From Taeniopygia guttata (lineage: Eukaryota; Chordata; Aves; Passeriformes; Estrildidae): a stretch of DNA of 64,000 nt. Both the position numbers and the translations under genes were made by a program. Under the pieces are notes generated by a model. It ran no database searches. It was given only the letters and a program-made list of their open reading frames with translations, and was not told the DNA's origin. Positions 10,200-21,254 of the stretch are shown piece after piece. Location of the stretch: the NCBI RefSeq assembly GCF_048771995.1, contig NC_133024.1, positions 115,225,501 to 115,289,500 of the forward strand. The letters run 5' to 3'. The stretch's first letter is position 1; each line of letters starts with the position of its first letter.

Positions 10200-10830
10200 C
10201 TCTCCCACACCTCCCTGTTCCTCTGAGGGGAATATTCCTGCAGGCTCGGGAGTTTTTTAGGATTTTTTCCAGGCCGTCCCTCACCCCTCGCGTGCTGAGG
10301 ATCTGTTTGTGCCGCCAGCCTCTGGTTTTGTGCCACAGCTCAGTGCCAGGGGGGCTCTGTGCTGGAGTTCTCCCTGTCCCACCGGGTTCCCCAAGGGCTC
10401 CTCCCGAGCCGAGGAGCTCCAGAAGGAATTTTCTCTTGGCAGGGGTTTTATGTGCTTGCTGTAGGGAATAAACGGGGAGAGGTTCCTCCCTCTCGGTGCG
10501 GCTCTGGCAGAGTTTGATCTTTTCAGAACATGCTGCATTTATTACTCGGGGCTCTTTTTGCTGTTTCCCTGCGAGGCTCGGCTGGGAGCTGCTGTCCTGG
10601 CCGGAGCATCCCTGAGCCTTCCAGGGATGTGTGCCCGGCCCCCACGGGCACATCTGGCTTTGGAACCGCTGGAGGAAGATGGAAATGCCTGGAATAGCAA
10701 GGCTTCCTTAAAAATCCCACATGGAGCCTCCTCCTGGCACCAGCTGTGGGTGAGGTCCTGGTGCTGCCCTGAGCTGAGCACCCTGCACAGCCACCTTGGA
10801 GGGGCTGCAGGGCTCCCTCGGCACGGCCAA
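10200..10830. other. Unique sequence, nothing recognised
   Basis: GC-balanced sequence with no recognisable coding, RNA or repeat feature. Confidence 0.35.
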
Positions 10831-10835
10831 GGCCA

Positions 10836-11985
10836 GAAAACCTCAGCATGGCCAGAGCTCTGCCCTTTGTGGCCACAAAACCTCAGCACGGCCAAAGCTC
10901 TGCCCTTTGTGGCCACAAAACATCAGCACGGCCAAAGCTCTGCCCTTTGTGGCCACAAAACCTCGTCACGGCCAAAGCTCTGCCCTTTGTGGCCACAAAA
11001 CCTCAGCATGGCCAAAGCTCTGCCCTTTGTGGCCACAAAACCTCAGCATGGCCAAAGCTCTGCCCTTTGTGGCCACAAAACCTCATCAAGGCCAAAGCTC
11101 TGCCCTTTGTGGCCAGAAAACATCAGCACGGCCAAAGCTCTGCCCTTTGTGGCCACCTCTGGCATGGCCAAAGCTCTGCCCTTTGTGGCCACAAAACCTC
11201 ATCATGGCCAAAGCTCTGCCCTTTGTGGCCACAAAACCTCATCATGGCCAAAGCTCTGCCCTTTGTGGCCACCTCTGGCATGGCCAAAGCTCTGCCCTTT
11301 GTGGCCACAAAACCTCATCATGGCCAAAGCTCTGCCCTTTGTGGCCACAAAACCTCATCATGGCCAAAGCTCTGCCCTTTGTGGCCACAAAACATCAGCA
11401 CAGCCAAAGCTCTGCCCTTTGTGGCCACAAAACCTCATCATGGCCAAAGCTCTGCCCTTTGTGGCCACAAAACCTCAGCACAACCAAAGCTCTGCCCTTT
11501 GTGGCCATCTCTGGCATGGCCAAAGCTCTGCCCTTTGTGGCCACAAAACCTCATCATGGCCAAAGCTCTGCCCTTTGTGGCCACAAAACCTCAGCACGGC
11601 CAAAGCTCTGCCCTTTGTGGCCATCTCTGGCATGGCCAAAGCTCTGCCCTTTGTGGCCACAAAACCTCATCATGGCCAAAGCTCTGCCCTTTGTGGCCAC
11701 AAAACCTCGGCACAGCCAAAGCTCTGCCCTTTGTGGCCACAAAACATCAGCATGGCCAAAGCTCTGCCCTTTGTGGCCACAAAACCTCGGCACAGCCAAA
11801 GCTCTGCCCTTTGTGGCCACAAAACATCAACACGGCCAAAGCTCTGCCCTTTGTGGCCACAAAACCTCAGCACGGCCAAAGCTCTGCCCTTTGTGGCCAC
11901 AAAACCTGGGCATGGCCAAAGCTCTGCCCTTTGTGGCCACAAAACCTCAGCATGGCCAAAGCTCTGCCCTTTGTGGCCACCTCTG
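10836..11985. repeat. 40-bp minisatellite, about 29 units, open in three frames
   Basis: The unit begins GGCCAAAGCTCTGCCCTTTG and ends in a CCACAAAACCTCAGCAC-type segment. A shorter variant ending in CTCTGGCAT is interspersed. As 40 is not a multiple of 3 and the unit has no stop in any forward frame, all three forward frames stay open for about 500 codons. The predicted proteins are artefacts. Confidence 0.97.
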
Positions 11986-12104
11986 GGAGCTGGAGCAGGG
12001 AAACCGGGAGGATCTGGGGAGAAGTCACAGGAGAGGCTCAGGCTGGGGGACTTGTGAGGGGAAAGTTTGGGAAGGAGTCGGAGTCTTCAGAGAATCCCAG
12101 CCTG

Positions 12105-12260
12105 GATTGGGTTGGGAGGGATTTAATCCCACCCAGTGCCACCCCTGCCATGGCAGGGACACCTCCCACTGCCCCAGGCTGCTCCAGCCCCAGTGTCCAG
12201 CCTGGCCTTGGGCACTGCCAGGGATCCAGGGGCAGCCCCAGCTGCTCTGGGCACCCGTGC
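12105..12260 (-). mobile_element. CR1 LINE 3' fragment, antisense
   Basis: Antisense CR1 3' end: CCCACCCAGTGCCACCCCTG, then CCATGGCAGGGACACCTCCC, then the CAGCCTGGCCTTGGGCACTG segment. Confidence 0.92.
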
Positions 12261-12261
12261 A

Positions 12262-12588
12262 GGGTGGGGAAATGCAATTCCTGGGAGAGGGAAGGGGAAG
12301 GAGCGGTGGGTGCAGCACCAGGGTCGGGCACAGGGCGAGGAGGAGACACGGGGGTGTCAGGAGAAAGAAGGGCCATGCAGGAGAAAAATTGTTAAGAATT
12401 GCTTGGGGGGTTTTGGGAAATCCCAAAGAAGGAGGAAAGCTGCTGCCTAAAAAGGGAGAAAATTCCCAAACCCCACGTAAGCTGTTCTCCAGGCCTTGGA
12501 AAAATCCCTCTATTCAGGGCATGGATTTAAACCTTGCTCAGCTCTTTGCAACCCAAACAAAAACCAGCCTGAAGCAAGACCTCTGTTA
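12262..12588. other. Unique sequence, nothing recognised
   Basis: Ordinary sequence between a CR1 fragment and a minisatellite, with no recognisable feature. Confidence 0.35.
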
Positions 12589-12589
12589 G

Positions 12590-13715
12590 TGTCAGTTTGG
12601 CTCCATTTGGCTGTGTTTGACTCAGTTTGGCTTGATTTGGCCTGGTTTGGCTTGGTTGGTCTCTGTTTGGCCTGGTTTGCCTTGGTTTGGTTTGGTTTGT
12701 CTTGGCTGGGTTTGGTTTGGCTCTTTTTGTCTCTGTTTGCAGTAGTTTGATTCAGTTTGGCCTGGTTTGGCTGTGTTTGGCTGTGTTTGGCCTGGTTTTC
12801 TTTGATTTGCCTTCATTTGTCTCTGTTTGGCTCAGTTTGGATTGGTTTATCTCTATTTGTCTCTGTTTGGCTCATTTTGTCTCTGTTTGCAGTGGTTTGG
12901 CTCAGTTCAGCCCTGTCTGGCTCAGTTTAGCCCTGTCTGGCCTGCTCTGGCTCAGTTGAGCCCTGCCTGGCCTGGTTTGGCTCAGTTCAGCTCAGTTCAG
13001 CCTGGTTTGGCTCAGTTCAGCCTGGTTTGGCACAGTTCAGCCTGGTTTGACTCAGTTTGGTTCAGTTTGGTTCAGTTTGGCAAGGTTTGGCTCAGTTCAG
13101 CCTGGTTTGGCTCAGTTCAGCCTGGTTTGGCTCAGTTTGGTTCAGTTTGGTTCAGTTTGGCAAGGTTTGGCTCAGTTCAGCCTGGTTTGGCTCAGTTCAG
13201 CCTGGTTTGGCTCAGTTTGGTTCAGTTTGGTTCAGTTTGGCAAGGTTTGGCTCAGTTCAGCCTGCTCTGGCTCAGTTCAGCCTGGTTTGGCTCAGCTGAG
13301 CCCCGCCTGGCCTGGTTTGGCTCAGTTTGGTTCAGTTGGGCCAGGTTTGTTTCAGTTTGGTTCAGTTTGGCCTGGTCTGGCTCAGTTCCGCCTGCTCTGG
13401 CTCAGTTCAGCCCTGTCTGGCTCAGCTGAGCCCCGCCTGGCCTGGTTTGGCTCAGTTTGGTTCAGTTTGGCCAGGTCTGGCTCAGTTCAGCCCTGTCTGG
13501 CTCAGTTCAGCCCTGCCTGGCCTGGTTTGGCTCAGTTTGGCTCAGTTTGGCCTGGTTTGGCTCAGTTCAGCCTGGTTTGGCTCAGTTTGGCTCAGTTTGG
13601 TTCAGTTTGGCTCAGTTCAGCCTGGTTTGGCTCAGTTCAGCCTGCTCTGGCTCAGTTTGGCTCAGTTCAGCCCGCTCTGGCTCAGTTCAGCCCGCTCTGG
13701 CTCAGCTCAGCCCCG
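12590..13715. repeat. Minisatellite of 10-bp modules (CTCAGTTTGG / CCTGGTTTGG)
   Basis: More than 1.1 kb built from decamers such as CTCAGTTCAG, CCTGGTTTGG and TTCAGTTTGG in higher-order patterns, for example a roughly 110-bp block repeated at 13050-13250. Confidence 0.95.
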
Positions 13716-13989
13716 CCTGGCCCCGCTCTCTCCCGTGCCAGCCCAGCCCCACGGGCACACAGCCGTGTCCCTCGGAGCCGTGCCTGGCCCGGGCCAGCCC
13801 TGTGGCTTCGCACAGAACAAAACCCAACCCAACAATTCCAGCTCCAGCCGGGCACCGGGACAGAAGATCCAACCCCAGCCCCGTGTGCAGTGCAGGGCTC
13901 GGACAGTTGGTGTGCAGGCACGGCTGGGTTCGTAGAAGAAACAACAATTGGTGGTTTTTGGGTGACAAGGTGACAAGGTGACAAGGCTG

Positions 13990-14275
13990 CCAGCACGGGA
14001 ACAGCTTAGAAAAGGGACGTGAACATTTCTGTGAGTCACACTGGGTGCATAAGCAAATGTGTATCCATACCTTATTACAGTTCTGTGAAACTTTTGCCAA
14101 TTATATCAACGCTGATTGCTTTGCACCAATGAATATAATAATGTGATGGAGCTAATGACTTGAGATCACGCTTTGTAAAGAGTATATAAGCTAGAGAATT
14201 CACAGAATAAAACCTTTTTCTTCTTAGATCCTGAGTCTGTGTGTGATTGTGGATATCACATCCGAGCTAACGGTG
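13990..14275 (+). mobile_element. Solo LTR of an endogenous retrovirus
   Basis: LTR layout is visible: an AT-rich U3, a TATA box TATATAA at 14183-14189, an AATAAA at 14206-14211 only 17 nt further on, and an R/U5 ending GTGTGATTGTGG...TCACA. No retroviral gene is attached. Its 3' edge abuts another repeat at about 14276. Exact ends and the target-site duplication were not resolved. Confidence 0.7.
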
Positions 14276-14572
14276 ACAGCCCCAGGAGCACAAACAGCGT
14301 GGGCTGGAGAGAGAAAAACAAGCAGGGTGGGACTGCCTGGGCTGAAGCTGGAATGGACAATGAACTCCAAGGTGCCAATGGAGCAGAACTGATCCCAGGG
14401 AGAGCCCCCGGGAGCGCTCGTGCATTTTGGGGCCATTTTGGGTCATTTGGGTGCAGCCCTGGCTGGGCTCTGGTGCTGCCCAAGGTGGGTCCATGAGGAG
14501 ATAAATTTAATAAATCCTTTAATAAATCCCTGCTTTATTCTGTAGCTCTGCCCAGCCCCTGCTGCAGGGCAG
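14276..14572 (+). mobile_element. LTR-like repeat family 2, 5'-truncated copy
   Basis: Matches the 3' two-thirds of the copies at 18148, 37658 and 45955 (minus strand). Shared words include AGGAGCACAAAC and GGAGAGAGAAAAACAAGCAG, with tandem AATAAAT near the 3' end. The missing 5' part coincides with the adjacent LTR. Confidence 0.8.
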
Positions 14573-14574
14573 CC

Positions 14575-14900
14575 CCACACGAGGCAGGTTTTTGCTGGAA
14601 TGAGGATTCCTGCAGCCTGGCAGCTCGGGCTGCCTCGGCTCTCCTCCCTGCTGGAGAGTTTTCGCCTTTCCCTCTTTTTTCCTGCCTCTGCCTCTCTGTT
14701 CCCGGTTTTCTTGGCCTTCCTGGGTGGCGCTGAAGTTGTGATGTCTTGAATACCAATAGTGAAGCTGAACATATGTGAACCTTTCCTAATCCTGCTAATC
14801 TTCCTTCAAAAACCTTTCTGAAAGTGGAGGCAACATCCAGATTTAAAAAAAGAAAAAAAAAGGAGGGGTGGGGGGAAGAAAAAAAAGGAAAAAAAAAAGC
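14575..14900. other. Unique sequence with an A-rich tract, nothing recognised
   Basis: Ends in an A/G-rich tract at 14846-14900. No gene is seen. Confidence 0.35.
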
Positions 14901-14904
14901 TCCT

Positions 14905-15190
14905 GAGCATTTTAATGACAAGTAATCTTTGTCAAGGGGGAGGGGGGCCTGCCTCAGCTGGAGATGGAGCTTATGAACTGCAGCAGGTAGAAATAACTGC
15001 TGTATTACCTCATGTAATTCCGCTATTCAGGCTCAGATTAGGCCTGAATGCCGGCCCAGAGAGACTTCTCTTGTCAAGCGGGGACTTTGTCCCCAGCGCG
15101 GCTATTAGGCGCTAATTAGTTGTGACACAGAATTACCCGCAGCACAATGGCCAGCGCAGCCTTGGAGTCCTTTGGAGGCGCTGGAGGAGC
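14905..15190. promoter_or_regulatory. Candidate conserved non-coding island 3
   Basis: Low-repeat AT-rich block. It carries a 17-bp imperfect palindrome at 14917-14933 with opposed SOX-like cores, a perfect hairpin GGGGAC-TTT-GTCCCC at 15080-15094, and several ATTA/TAAT cores around 15100-15125. Confidence 0.4.
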
Positions 15191-15215
15191 TCAATGGATG
15201 AGGCCTTCAATTTTG

Positions 15216-15885
15216 GGATGGATGGATGGATGGATGATGGATGATGGATGGATGGATGGATGATGGATGGATGATGGATGGATGGATGGATGGATGATGG
15301 ATGATGGATGGATGGATGGATGATGGATGGATGGATGGATGGATGGATATAGATGGATGATGGATGGATGATGGATGGATGGATGGATGGATGGATGATG
15401 GATGGATGGATGGATGGATGGATGGATGGATGGATGATGGATGGATGGATGGATGGATGGATGATGGATGGATGGATGGATGGATGGATGGATGGATGGA
15501 TGGATGATGGATGGATGGATGATGGATGGATGATGGATGGATGGATGATGGATGGATGGATGATGGATGGATGATGGATGGATGGATGGATGGATGGATG
15601 GATGGATGGATGGATGGATGGATGATGGATGGATGGATGGATGGATGGATGGATGGATGGATGATGGATGGATGGATGGATGGATGATGGATGGATGATG
15701 GATGGATGGATGATGGATGGATGGATGGATGGATGATGGATGGATGGATGGATGGATGGATGGATGGATGGATGGATGATGGATGGATGGATGGATGGAT
15801 GGATGGATGGATGGATGGATGGATGATGGATGATGGATGATGGATGGATGGATGATGGATGGATGGATGGATGATGGATGGATGA
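15216..15885. repeat. (GGAT)n with GGATGAT interruptions
   Basis: About 670 bp of ATGG tetramers broken by 3-bp-longer GATGATGGAT units. The Ile/His/Pro/Ser frames on the minus strand are translations of this array. Confidence 0.97.
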
Positions 15886-16049
15886 TGCCCTCTGGGGGGC
15901 ACAAACCTCCCCTGGGCACGGGGGTCCTGTCCTGTGCCCCAGACCCAGCCCTGTGCCCCCAGACCCAGCCCTGTGCCAGCCCCTCCGGCCCAGCCTCCAT
16001 CAGCAGCTCCTAAACGCACCCAGGTTTCGGGGAGGATTCGTGGATCCAC

Positions 16050-16205
16050 CCTCAAAGCTTTGCTGATTTATGTTTGCTATAAATCTCTTTCCTCGGAGCG
16101 ATCCGAAATTGGTTTCAGGCTCGCTGCTGCTCTGCCCCATTTGGTTGTAATTTGGGATGTCAAGCAAAGGGTGCTGAAAGCAGAGGATGAGCGGCTCTGA
16201 AAAGG
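16050..16205. promoter_or_regulatory. Candidate non-coding island (small)
   Basis: Short AT-richer unique block between GC-rich sequence and a CR1/LTR composite. It has no coding capacity. Its regulatory role is speculative. Confidence 0.25.
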
Positions 16206-16596
16206 GATTTTCTGGCCCATCTGGGCAGAAGATGCTGCAGGGGAGAAGGGAGAGGAGAACTTGGGCTTGATGGGTTTGCACGTGTGCAGAGTTGGGCAGG
16301 AGCGGCTTCCGAGGAAAGGGAAATAAAAGAGAATCCTGAGCCCCAGAGAACCATCCCAGGGCGAGTCAGGGGCGTCCCTGGGTGGGGAGGGGACAGCAGG
16401 CAGGGGAGGGTGAGGATCTGCTGGGCTCTGCTGGACGATCAAACAAGGCATTTCTGAGGGCCTTGGCCTGGCTGAAGGGACAAACCAGATCCCTCCAGCA
16501 GCTGTGTAGGAAAATGGAGTGGGAAACAGGGAAAGGTTTGGTGAATTTCTGCCTTTTTCAGCTGCACCGACACCAAACGAGAGGACTCTGCCCAGT

Positions 16597-16886
16597 GGTG
16601 CCGGTGGCAGGACAAGGAGCAGTGGCCTAAATGGAACTAAAGCACAACAGTTCCAGCCCAGCCCGAGGAAGAACTTCCTTCCCTGGAGGGGCAGAGCCCT
16701 GGAAGAGCTGCCCAGGCAGGGGCTGGAGTCTCCCTCTCTGGAGACCTCCCAAACCCCCTGGGCACCTTCCTGTGTTGTGGGAACCCAGAGCTTCCCTCTG
16801 GCTGCCCTGGCAGGTCTGGGACCCTGGCAGGGGTCAGGAACCCCCCTGGACAGAGCCCCCAGAGACACTGGCTGTGATCTCTGCCC
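16597..16886 (+). mobile_element. CR1 LINE 3' fragment (composite copy A)
   Basis: Sense CR1 sequence with AAGAACTTCCTTCCCTGGAG and CAGGCAGGGGCTGGAGTCTC. It is nearly identical to 29747-30025. Both are followed directly by the same LTR-like repeat, so the pair moved or was duplicated as one unit. Confidence 0.8.
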
Positions 16887-17405
16887 ATGGAAAAGAGTTT
16901 TCAATCTTACAGGATGAATTACAAGCTCTGAGTGTTTGATATAAGTAATAATTAAGTGTGGCATGGGTGCAAAAGTAAAATTTTAGGATTCTAGATTAGG
17001 GGTTCAGAGGGGACAAGATGGAGGAAATTGGGTGTGCCTTGTCCTTTTTCTCCTTCTTCATGCCCTCCATGTTTCACTGTGGTGTTGGCATTTTTCTGTT
17101 GGTTCAGGCTGGGGACACGCTGTCCAACGTAGGTGACAGATATTGGCACGTTATTGTAAATCCAGCACAGGTAGTTTGTGGTATTTAATGTTTGTACCAT
17201 CCCACTGAGGGCAGAGCCCCACACGCTGCCCTGCAGGACAGAGCTGCGGCAGGGCAGCAGAACATGTTAGAGATAAACAGAATAAACAACCTTGAAACAG
17301 CACAGACCAATTATGGCTTCTGCTTTGGCAGCGGGGCAGAAAGACAGAGATTTTTACAATCCTGGAATCATCAATAGCTCAGATTCTGACGCTGTGTCGC
17401 TGCTG
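16887..17405. mobile_element. LTR-like repeat family 1, copy A
   Basis: Starts TGGAAAAGAGTTTTCAATCT and runs to a GATTCTGACGC-type end. Homologous to 30027-30543 and, inverted, to 52538-53035. It contains AATAAA near 17279. An open frame on the opposite strand (16991-17224) is shared by the copies. Confidence 0.75.
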
Positions 17406-17539
17406 CAGGTGGCCCTGCCTGGGCAGGGGTGGGCTGGGTGGTCTCAGAGGTCCCTCCCAACCCCAGCCCTGATGGATTCTGTGATTTCTGACATCTGGGA
17501 CAATCTCCTGGTGTCATTTTCTGCAGCTCAGGTGAAAAG

Positions 17540-17860
17540 TTGTCGTAGTTGAGATGGAGAGAACACAAAGCAGCACACTCAGAAGCCTTCAAAACTTTTT
17601 ATTAATGCTTGCATGCTTTTTATATATTCTTACAAAACTCAGTTTACACTTTACTCATTGGTCACAGAGACAAACAAAGTGTTTATTGGAACAGGCACTT
17701 GGAGGTTTCTCTTATTTCTCCTTTCTTTCTTGGTTTCTGTGTCAATGACCTTGGTAGAAGATTCTTCCAGGGCTGAACATGGATCCTCTGATCAAACTCC
17801 TCTCTGGCTCACAGGAGCTGCTGTAAAATCTCTCCCACACGTGGAGGCCTTTTATTAAAT
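17540..17860 (-). mobile_element. LTR-like AT-rich repeat, minus orientation
   Basis: AT-rich block with TTTATTAAT (reverse polyadenylation signal) near its left end and pyrimidine-rich right half. It resembles the general layout of the other minus-oriented LTR-like repeats here. No second close copy was found. Confidence 0.4.
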
Positions 17861-17869
17861 CCCTGCTTG

Positions 17870-18145
17870 TCCCATCATTCTCCCTTGGGCTGAAGGCTCC
17901 CTGTGCTCCCCTCCAGCCCGTGGTGTCTGGGGACATCTGGGGACCGATGGGACAAGATGTGACGGGGTGCAAAGAGGGCTGGAGGACTCCCAGTTTGCAG
18001 TTCTCACCCACCTGGTGCCCAGGGATGCCCCTCGGGGCACAGGGACCATGGCTCCAGCTCTGTGGGGCTGCTGGAAGAGAAGGAGGGAGGGACTCGCTGG
18101 CAGTGCTGCCCCCCTGGGCACCCAGCACAGATCTGGAGCTCCCAG
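17870..18145. other. Unique sequence, nothing recognised
   Basis: GC-balanced spacer between two LTR-like repeats. Confidence 0.35.
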
Positions 18146-18147
18146 TG

Positions 18148-18600
18148 CTGCCTCAGGTTTAGTTTTTATATTTTTCAGGTTCTGTGCTGCTTCAGTGTGT
18201 GGGTCTGGGATTTATATCAGGGGATGGTGAGCTCTGTGCACAGAGCAGGGAGACAAAACAATTCCTGCTCCAGCTGGGCACCAAGGACAAATGATCCAAA
18301 TCTCAGCCCAGGAGCACAAACCCCGTGGGCTGGAGAGAGAAAAACAAGCAGGGTGGGACTGCCTGGGCTGAAGCTGGAATGGGACAATGAACTCCAAGGT
18401 GCCAATGGAGCAGAACTGATCCCAGGGAGAGCCCCCGGGAGCGCTCGTGCATTTTGGGGCCATTTTGGGTCATTTGGGTGCAGCCCTGGCTGGGCTCTGG
18501 TGCTGCCCAAGGTGGATCCATGGAGGAGATCCTTGAATAAATCCTTTAATAAATCCCGAATTTATTCTGTAGCTCCATCTGGTCTCTGTTCTAGGGCAGT
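18148..18600 (+). mobile_element. LTR-like repeat family 2, full copy
   Basis: Begins near TGCCTCAGGTTTAG and ends at CTAGGGCAG. Two AATAAAT motifs lie near 18537-18552. About 450 bp with high identity to 37658-38109 and to the inverted copy at 45955-46398. Confidence 0.8.
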
Positions 18601-18864
18601 TTCTCAGGGCACCACCAGGCTGGCAGAATCCCAAATCTCAGTTTTCATGGATCTTCTTCCCCGGATCTCCTTCCCTGCAGAAGCAGCTGTGATGGGCACA
18701 CATCTGGAATAGCCCAGGCCCATCCATCCCCATGGCACGGTGCCCACTCCACCTTGGGGACACTGGGGACAAGCCACAGACCCCGAGTGGCCGCAGGGGA
18801 CCCCGAGCACCCGGAGCCATCAGCTCAACCCCCTCAGGAGCACGAGGCTCAGCCTTGGCAGCTC

Positions 18865-18975
18865 CTCCCAGCCCTGGCAGTGCCCAAGGCCAGGCTGGAC
18901 ACTGGGGCTGGAGCAGCCTGGGACAGTGGGAGGTGTCCCCATGGCAGGGGTGGCACTGGGTGGGATTTGGGGTCC
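18865..18975 (+). mobile_element. CR1 LINE 3' fragment
   Basis: Sense CR1 3' end with GTGCCCAAGGCCAGGCTGGA and GGCACTGGGTGGGATTTGGG. Confidence 0.9.
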
Positions 18976-18979
18976 TTCA

Positions 18980-19470
18980 ACCCAAACCCTCCATCAGCAA
19001 TTCCTCTGCCGCCCCTTTCCCATGTTGTCAAACTTACAGGAAGAGGAAAAAGCTGGGCAGGTTTCCCGGGAAAAAGCTGGGCAGGTTTCCCAGAAAAATC
19101 TGTTCCTGCAGTCCCATGCAGTGGTGGCTCTTCCTGGGGAAGCTCAGCTCCGTTCCCACTCCGGGGAGGGAATCCGGGACCCTCTGGGAACGTGTTTGTT
19201 CCTGAGAAGGAGCCTGCAGCAGTCTGGCAGAGTTCACCCCAGAGGGGATTGGCACAGCTGCAGAGCCAAAGCAGGGATGGTTTTCCCAAAAAGTTGTTCT
19301 GCCATGGGTGACCCAAGTGAAGACCAGGCAGAACCTCCCAGAAGTTGTGTTCAAGTGTTGGAGCCTGTCCAAGTAAATGGGAAATAAATAGAAAGGAAAT
19401 GGAAAGGAGATCTGAGCAATAATGGAAAATAAAGTGGTTGGTTGGTGGGAGAGGATGTCCCTGTCTTGGC
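18980..19470. other. Unique sequence, nothing recognised
   Basis: Contains a small direct repeat of AAAAGCTGGGCAGGTTTCCC at about 19050-19095. No gene is seen. Confidence 0.35.
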
Positions 19471-19474
19471 TGTG

Positions 19475-20105
19475 TATTGGTATTGGGAATACTGGGAATA
19501 TTGTGTGTACTGGGAATGGTGTATTGGGAATGGTGTATTGGGAATGGTGTATTGGGAATGGTGTGTGTATTGGGAATGGTGTGTGTACTGGGAATATTGT
19601 GTGTGTATTGGGAATGGTGTGTGTACTGGGAATATTGTGTGTGTATTGGGAATGGTGTATTGGGAATGGTGTGTGTATTGGGAACGGTGTGTGTATTGGG
19701 AATATTGTGTGTACTGGGAATGGTGTATTGGGAATATTGTGTGTGTATTGGGAATATTGGGGATATTGGGAATATTTGGGATATTGGGAATATTGTGTGT
19801 ATTTGTAATATTGTGTATACTGGGAATATTGTGTATATTGGGAATATTGTGTGTGTACTGGGAATATTGTGTATATTGGGAATACTGTGTGTATTGGGAA
19901 TATTGTGTGTATTGGGAATATTGTGTATACTGGGAATATTGTGTATACTGGGAATATTGTGTGTGTATTGGGAATATTGTGTGTATTGGGAATGGTGTGT
20001 GTATTGGGAATATTGTGGATATTGGGAATGGTGTATTGGGAATGGTGTGTATTGGGAATGGTGTGTGTACTGGGAATATTGTGTATACTGGGAATATTGT
20101 GCATT
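19475..20105. repeat. Minisatellite (ATTGGGAATATTGTGTGT)n and variants
   Basis: About 630 bp of 12-24 bp units mixing GGGAATGGTGT and GGGAATATTGTGTGT. The long Tyr/Ser/Gln- or Cys/Val/Leu-rich frames are repeat translations. Confidence 0.95.
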
Positions 20106-20169
20106 TACCAAGAGGGATTTGTACCAAGGATGCTCAGCTTTAAATACGGGTACAAAGAGAATTTTTGCA

Positions 20170-20470
20170 TTTTTGTTTGCTTGTTTTTGGGTTGTTTGTT
20201 TTGGGGAGATTTTTGTTTGTTTGTTTTTCAGATTTCTGGGTTTTTTGTTTGTTTGGTTGGTTGGTTTTGGTTTTTTTGTGGGGGTTTTTTTGTGGGTTTG
20301 TATTTTTTTAGAAGTTTTTGTGGTTTTTAGGTTTTTTTCAGTTTTGTTTGTTTGTTTGCTTTTAGGGTTTTTTGGTGTTTTTTTCCTTTTTTTTTTTTTT
20401 AGCGTTTTAGGGTCTTGTTTTAGGCGGGTTTTTTTGTTTGGTTGTTTGGGGCTTTTTTTGTCCTTGAACA
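20170..20470. repeat. T/G-rich low-complexity tract
   Basis: GTTTG and GGTTTTTTT words over 300 bp. The opposite-strand Lys/Asn/Pro-rich frame is not a real protein. A second T/G tract lies at 20700-20790. Confidence 0.85.
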
Positions 20471-20799
20471 ATGAAAGTGTCCTGGCTGTGTCTTGTCAGG
20501 AAATTACTCATGTTTTTACCAGTCCCTGCATAGCAAAACACGAGGCTTTTTTATAATACCACTTCTGGAAGTTTTAGCATTTAATACACCATGGAGCTGT
20601 TGTTTTTTGCTGTTGTCTCATCCCTTTAGTGCTTCTGGCTGGGCTCTCATGCCAGCGCACAGAACTTACAGTTGGCCAAGCTTTTTAAAGGAAATTCTAT
20701 TTTTTTGTGGTTTTTTGGGGATTTTTTTTTGTTTGATTTGGGTTTTTTTGGGGTTTTTTTGTTTATTTGTCGGGTTTGGTTTTTTTTTGCATATGATAA

Positions 20800-21160
20800 C
20801 AGGGCTGGACAAAAAAGTGATCCTAAATTTCTGCCCCAAATTCTCCGCCTCTCCCAACGGGAGGAAAGCCTCTTTAATTTATTGGCGGGGCGCTCTTTCA
20901 GCTCGTGGTTTAGTGGGAATTTACAATGCCCCGTGCCCTCATATTCACCTTTCCCTCTCCTCAAGTAGGTGCACACAAAGGAATTGTCTGGGCGCGGAAA
21001 AGGGGATGCTTTTCCCGGCGAGCGCCATGAATTGGGAAGCGGCGGACAAGCGCCAGGAGAGCGCAGGCCGCGATTATCAGCGCGGCCTGAGAGCCATCCA
21101 CAATGGAGAGTGTCATCTTCAGAGCACAAATATTTTCCCTGTCCCTGAGAGCCTCTCGAG
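20800..21160. promoter_or_regulatory. Candidate conserved non-coding island 4
   Basis: Unique sequence with a TTTAATTTATTGG core near 20872, a TCAAGTAGGTG segment, and a GCGATTATCAGCGCGG segment. Few repeats and no coding signal. Enhancer role inferred. Confidence 0.4.
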
Positions 21161-21254
21161 GGGACCTGAAGTGGGGCCGCATTGTCCGCCCGCTGCCGAG
21201 CCCCCCGCCCATCGTTCCTGCGCCGCACCCGCGGGGGATGCGGCAAAAAGCATC

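Noticed and set aside
10558-12589. Three overlapping proteins of about 500-600 residues
   Set aside because: They are translations of a 40-bp minisatellite that is open in all forward frames.
15191-16055. Ile/His/Pro/Ser repeat protein on the minus strand
   Set aside because: It is an artefact of the ATGG tetramer array.
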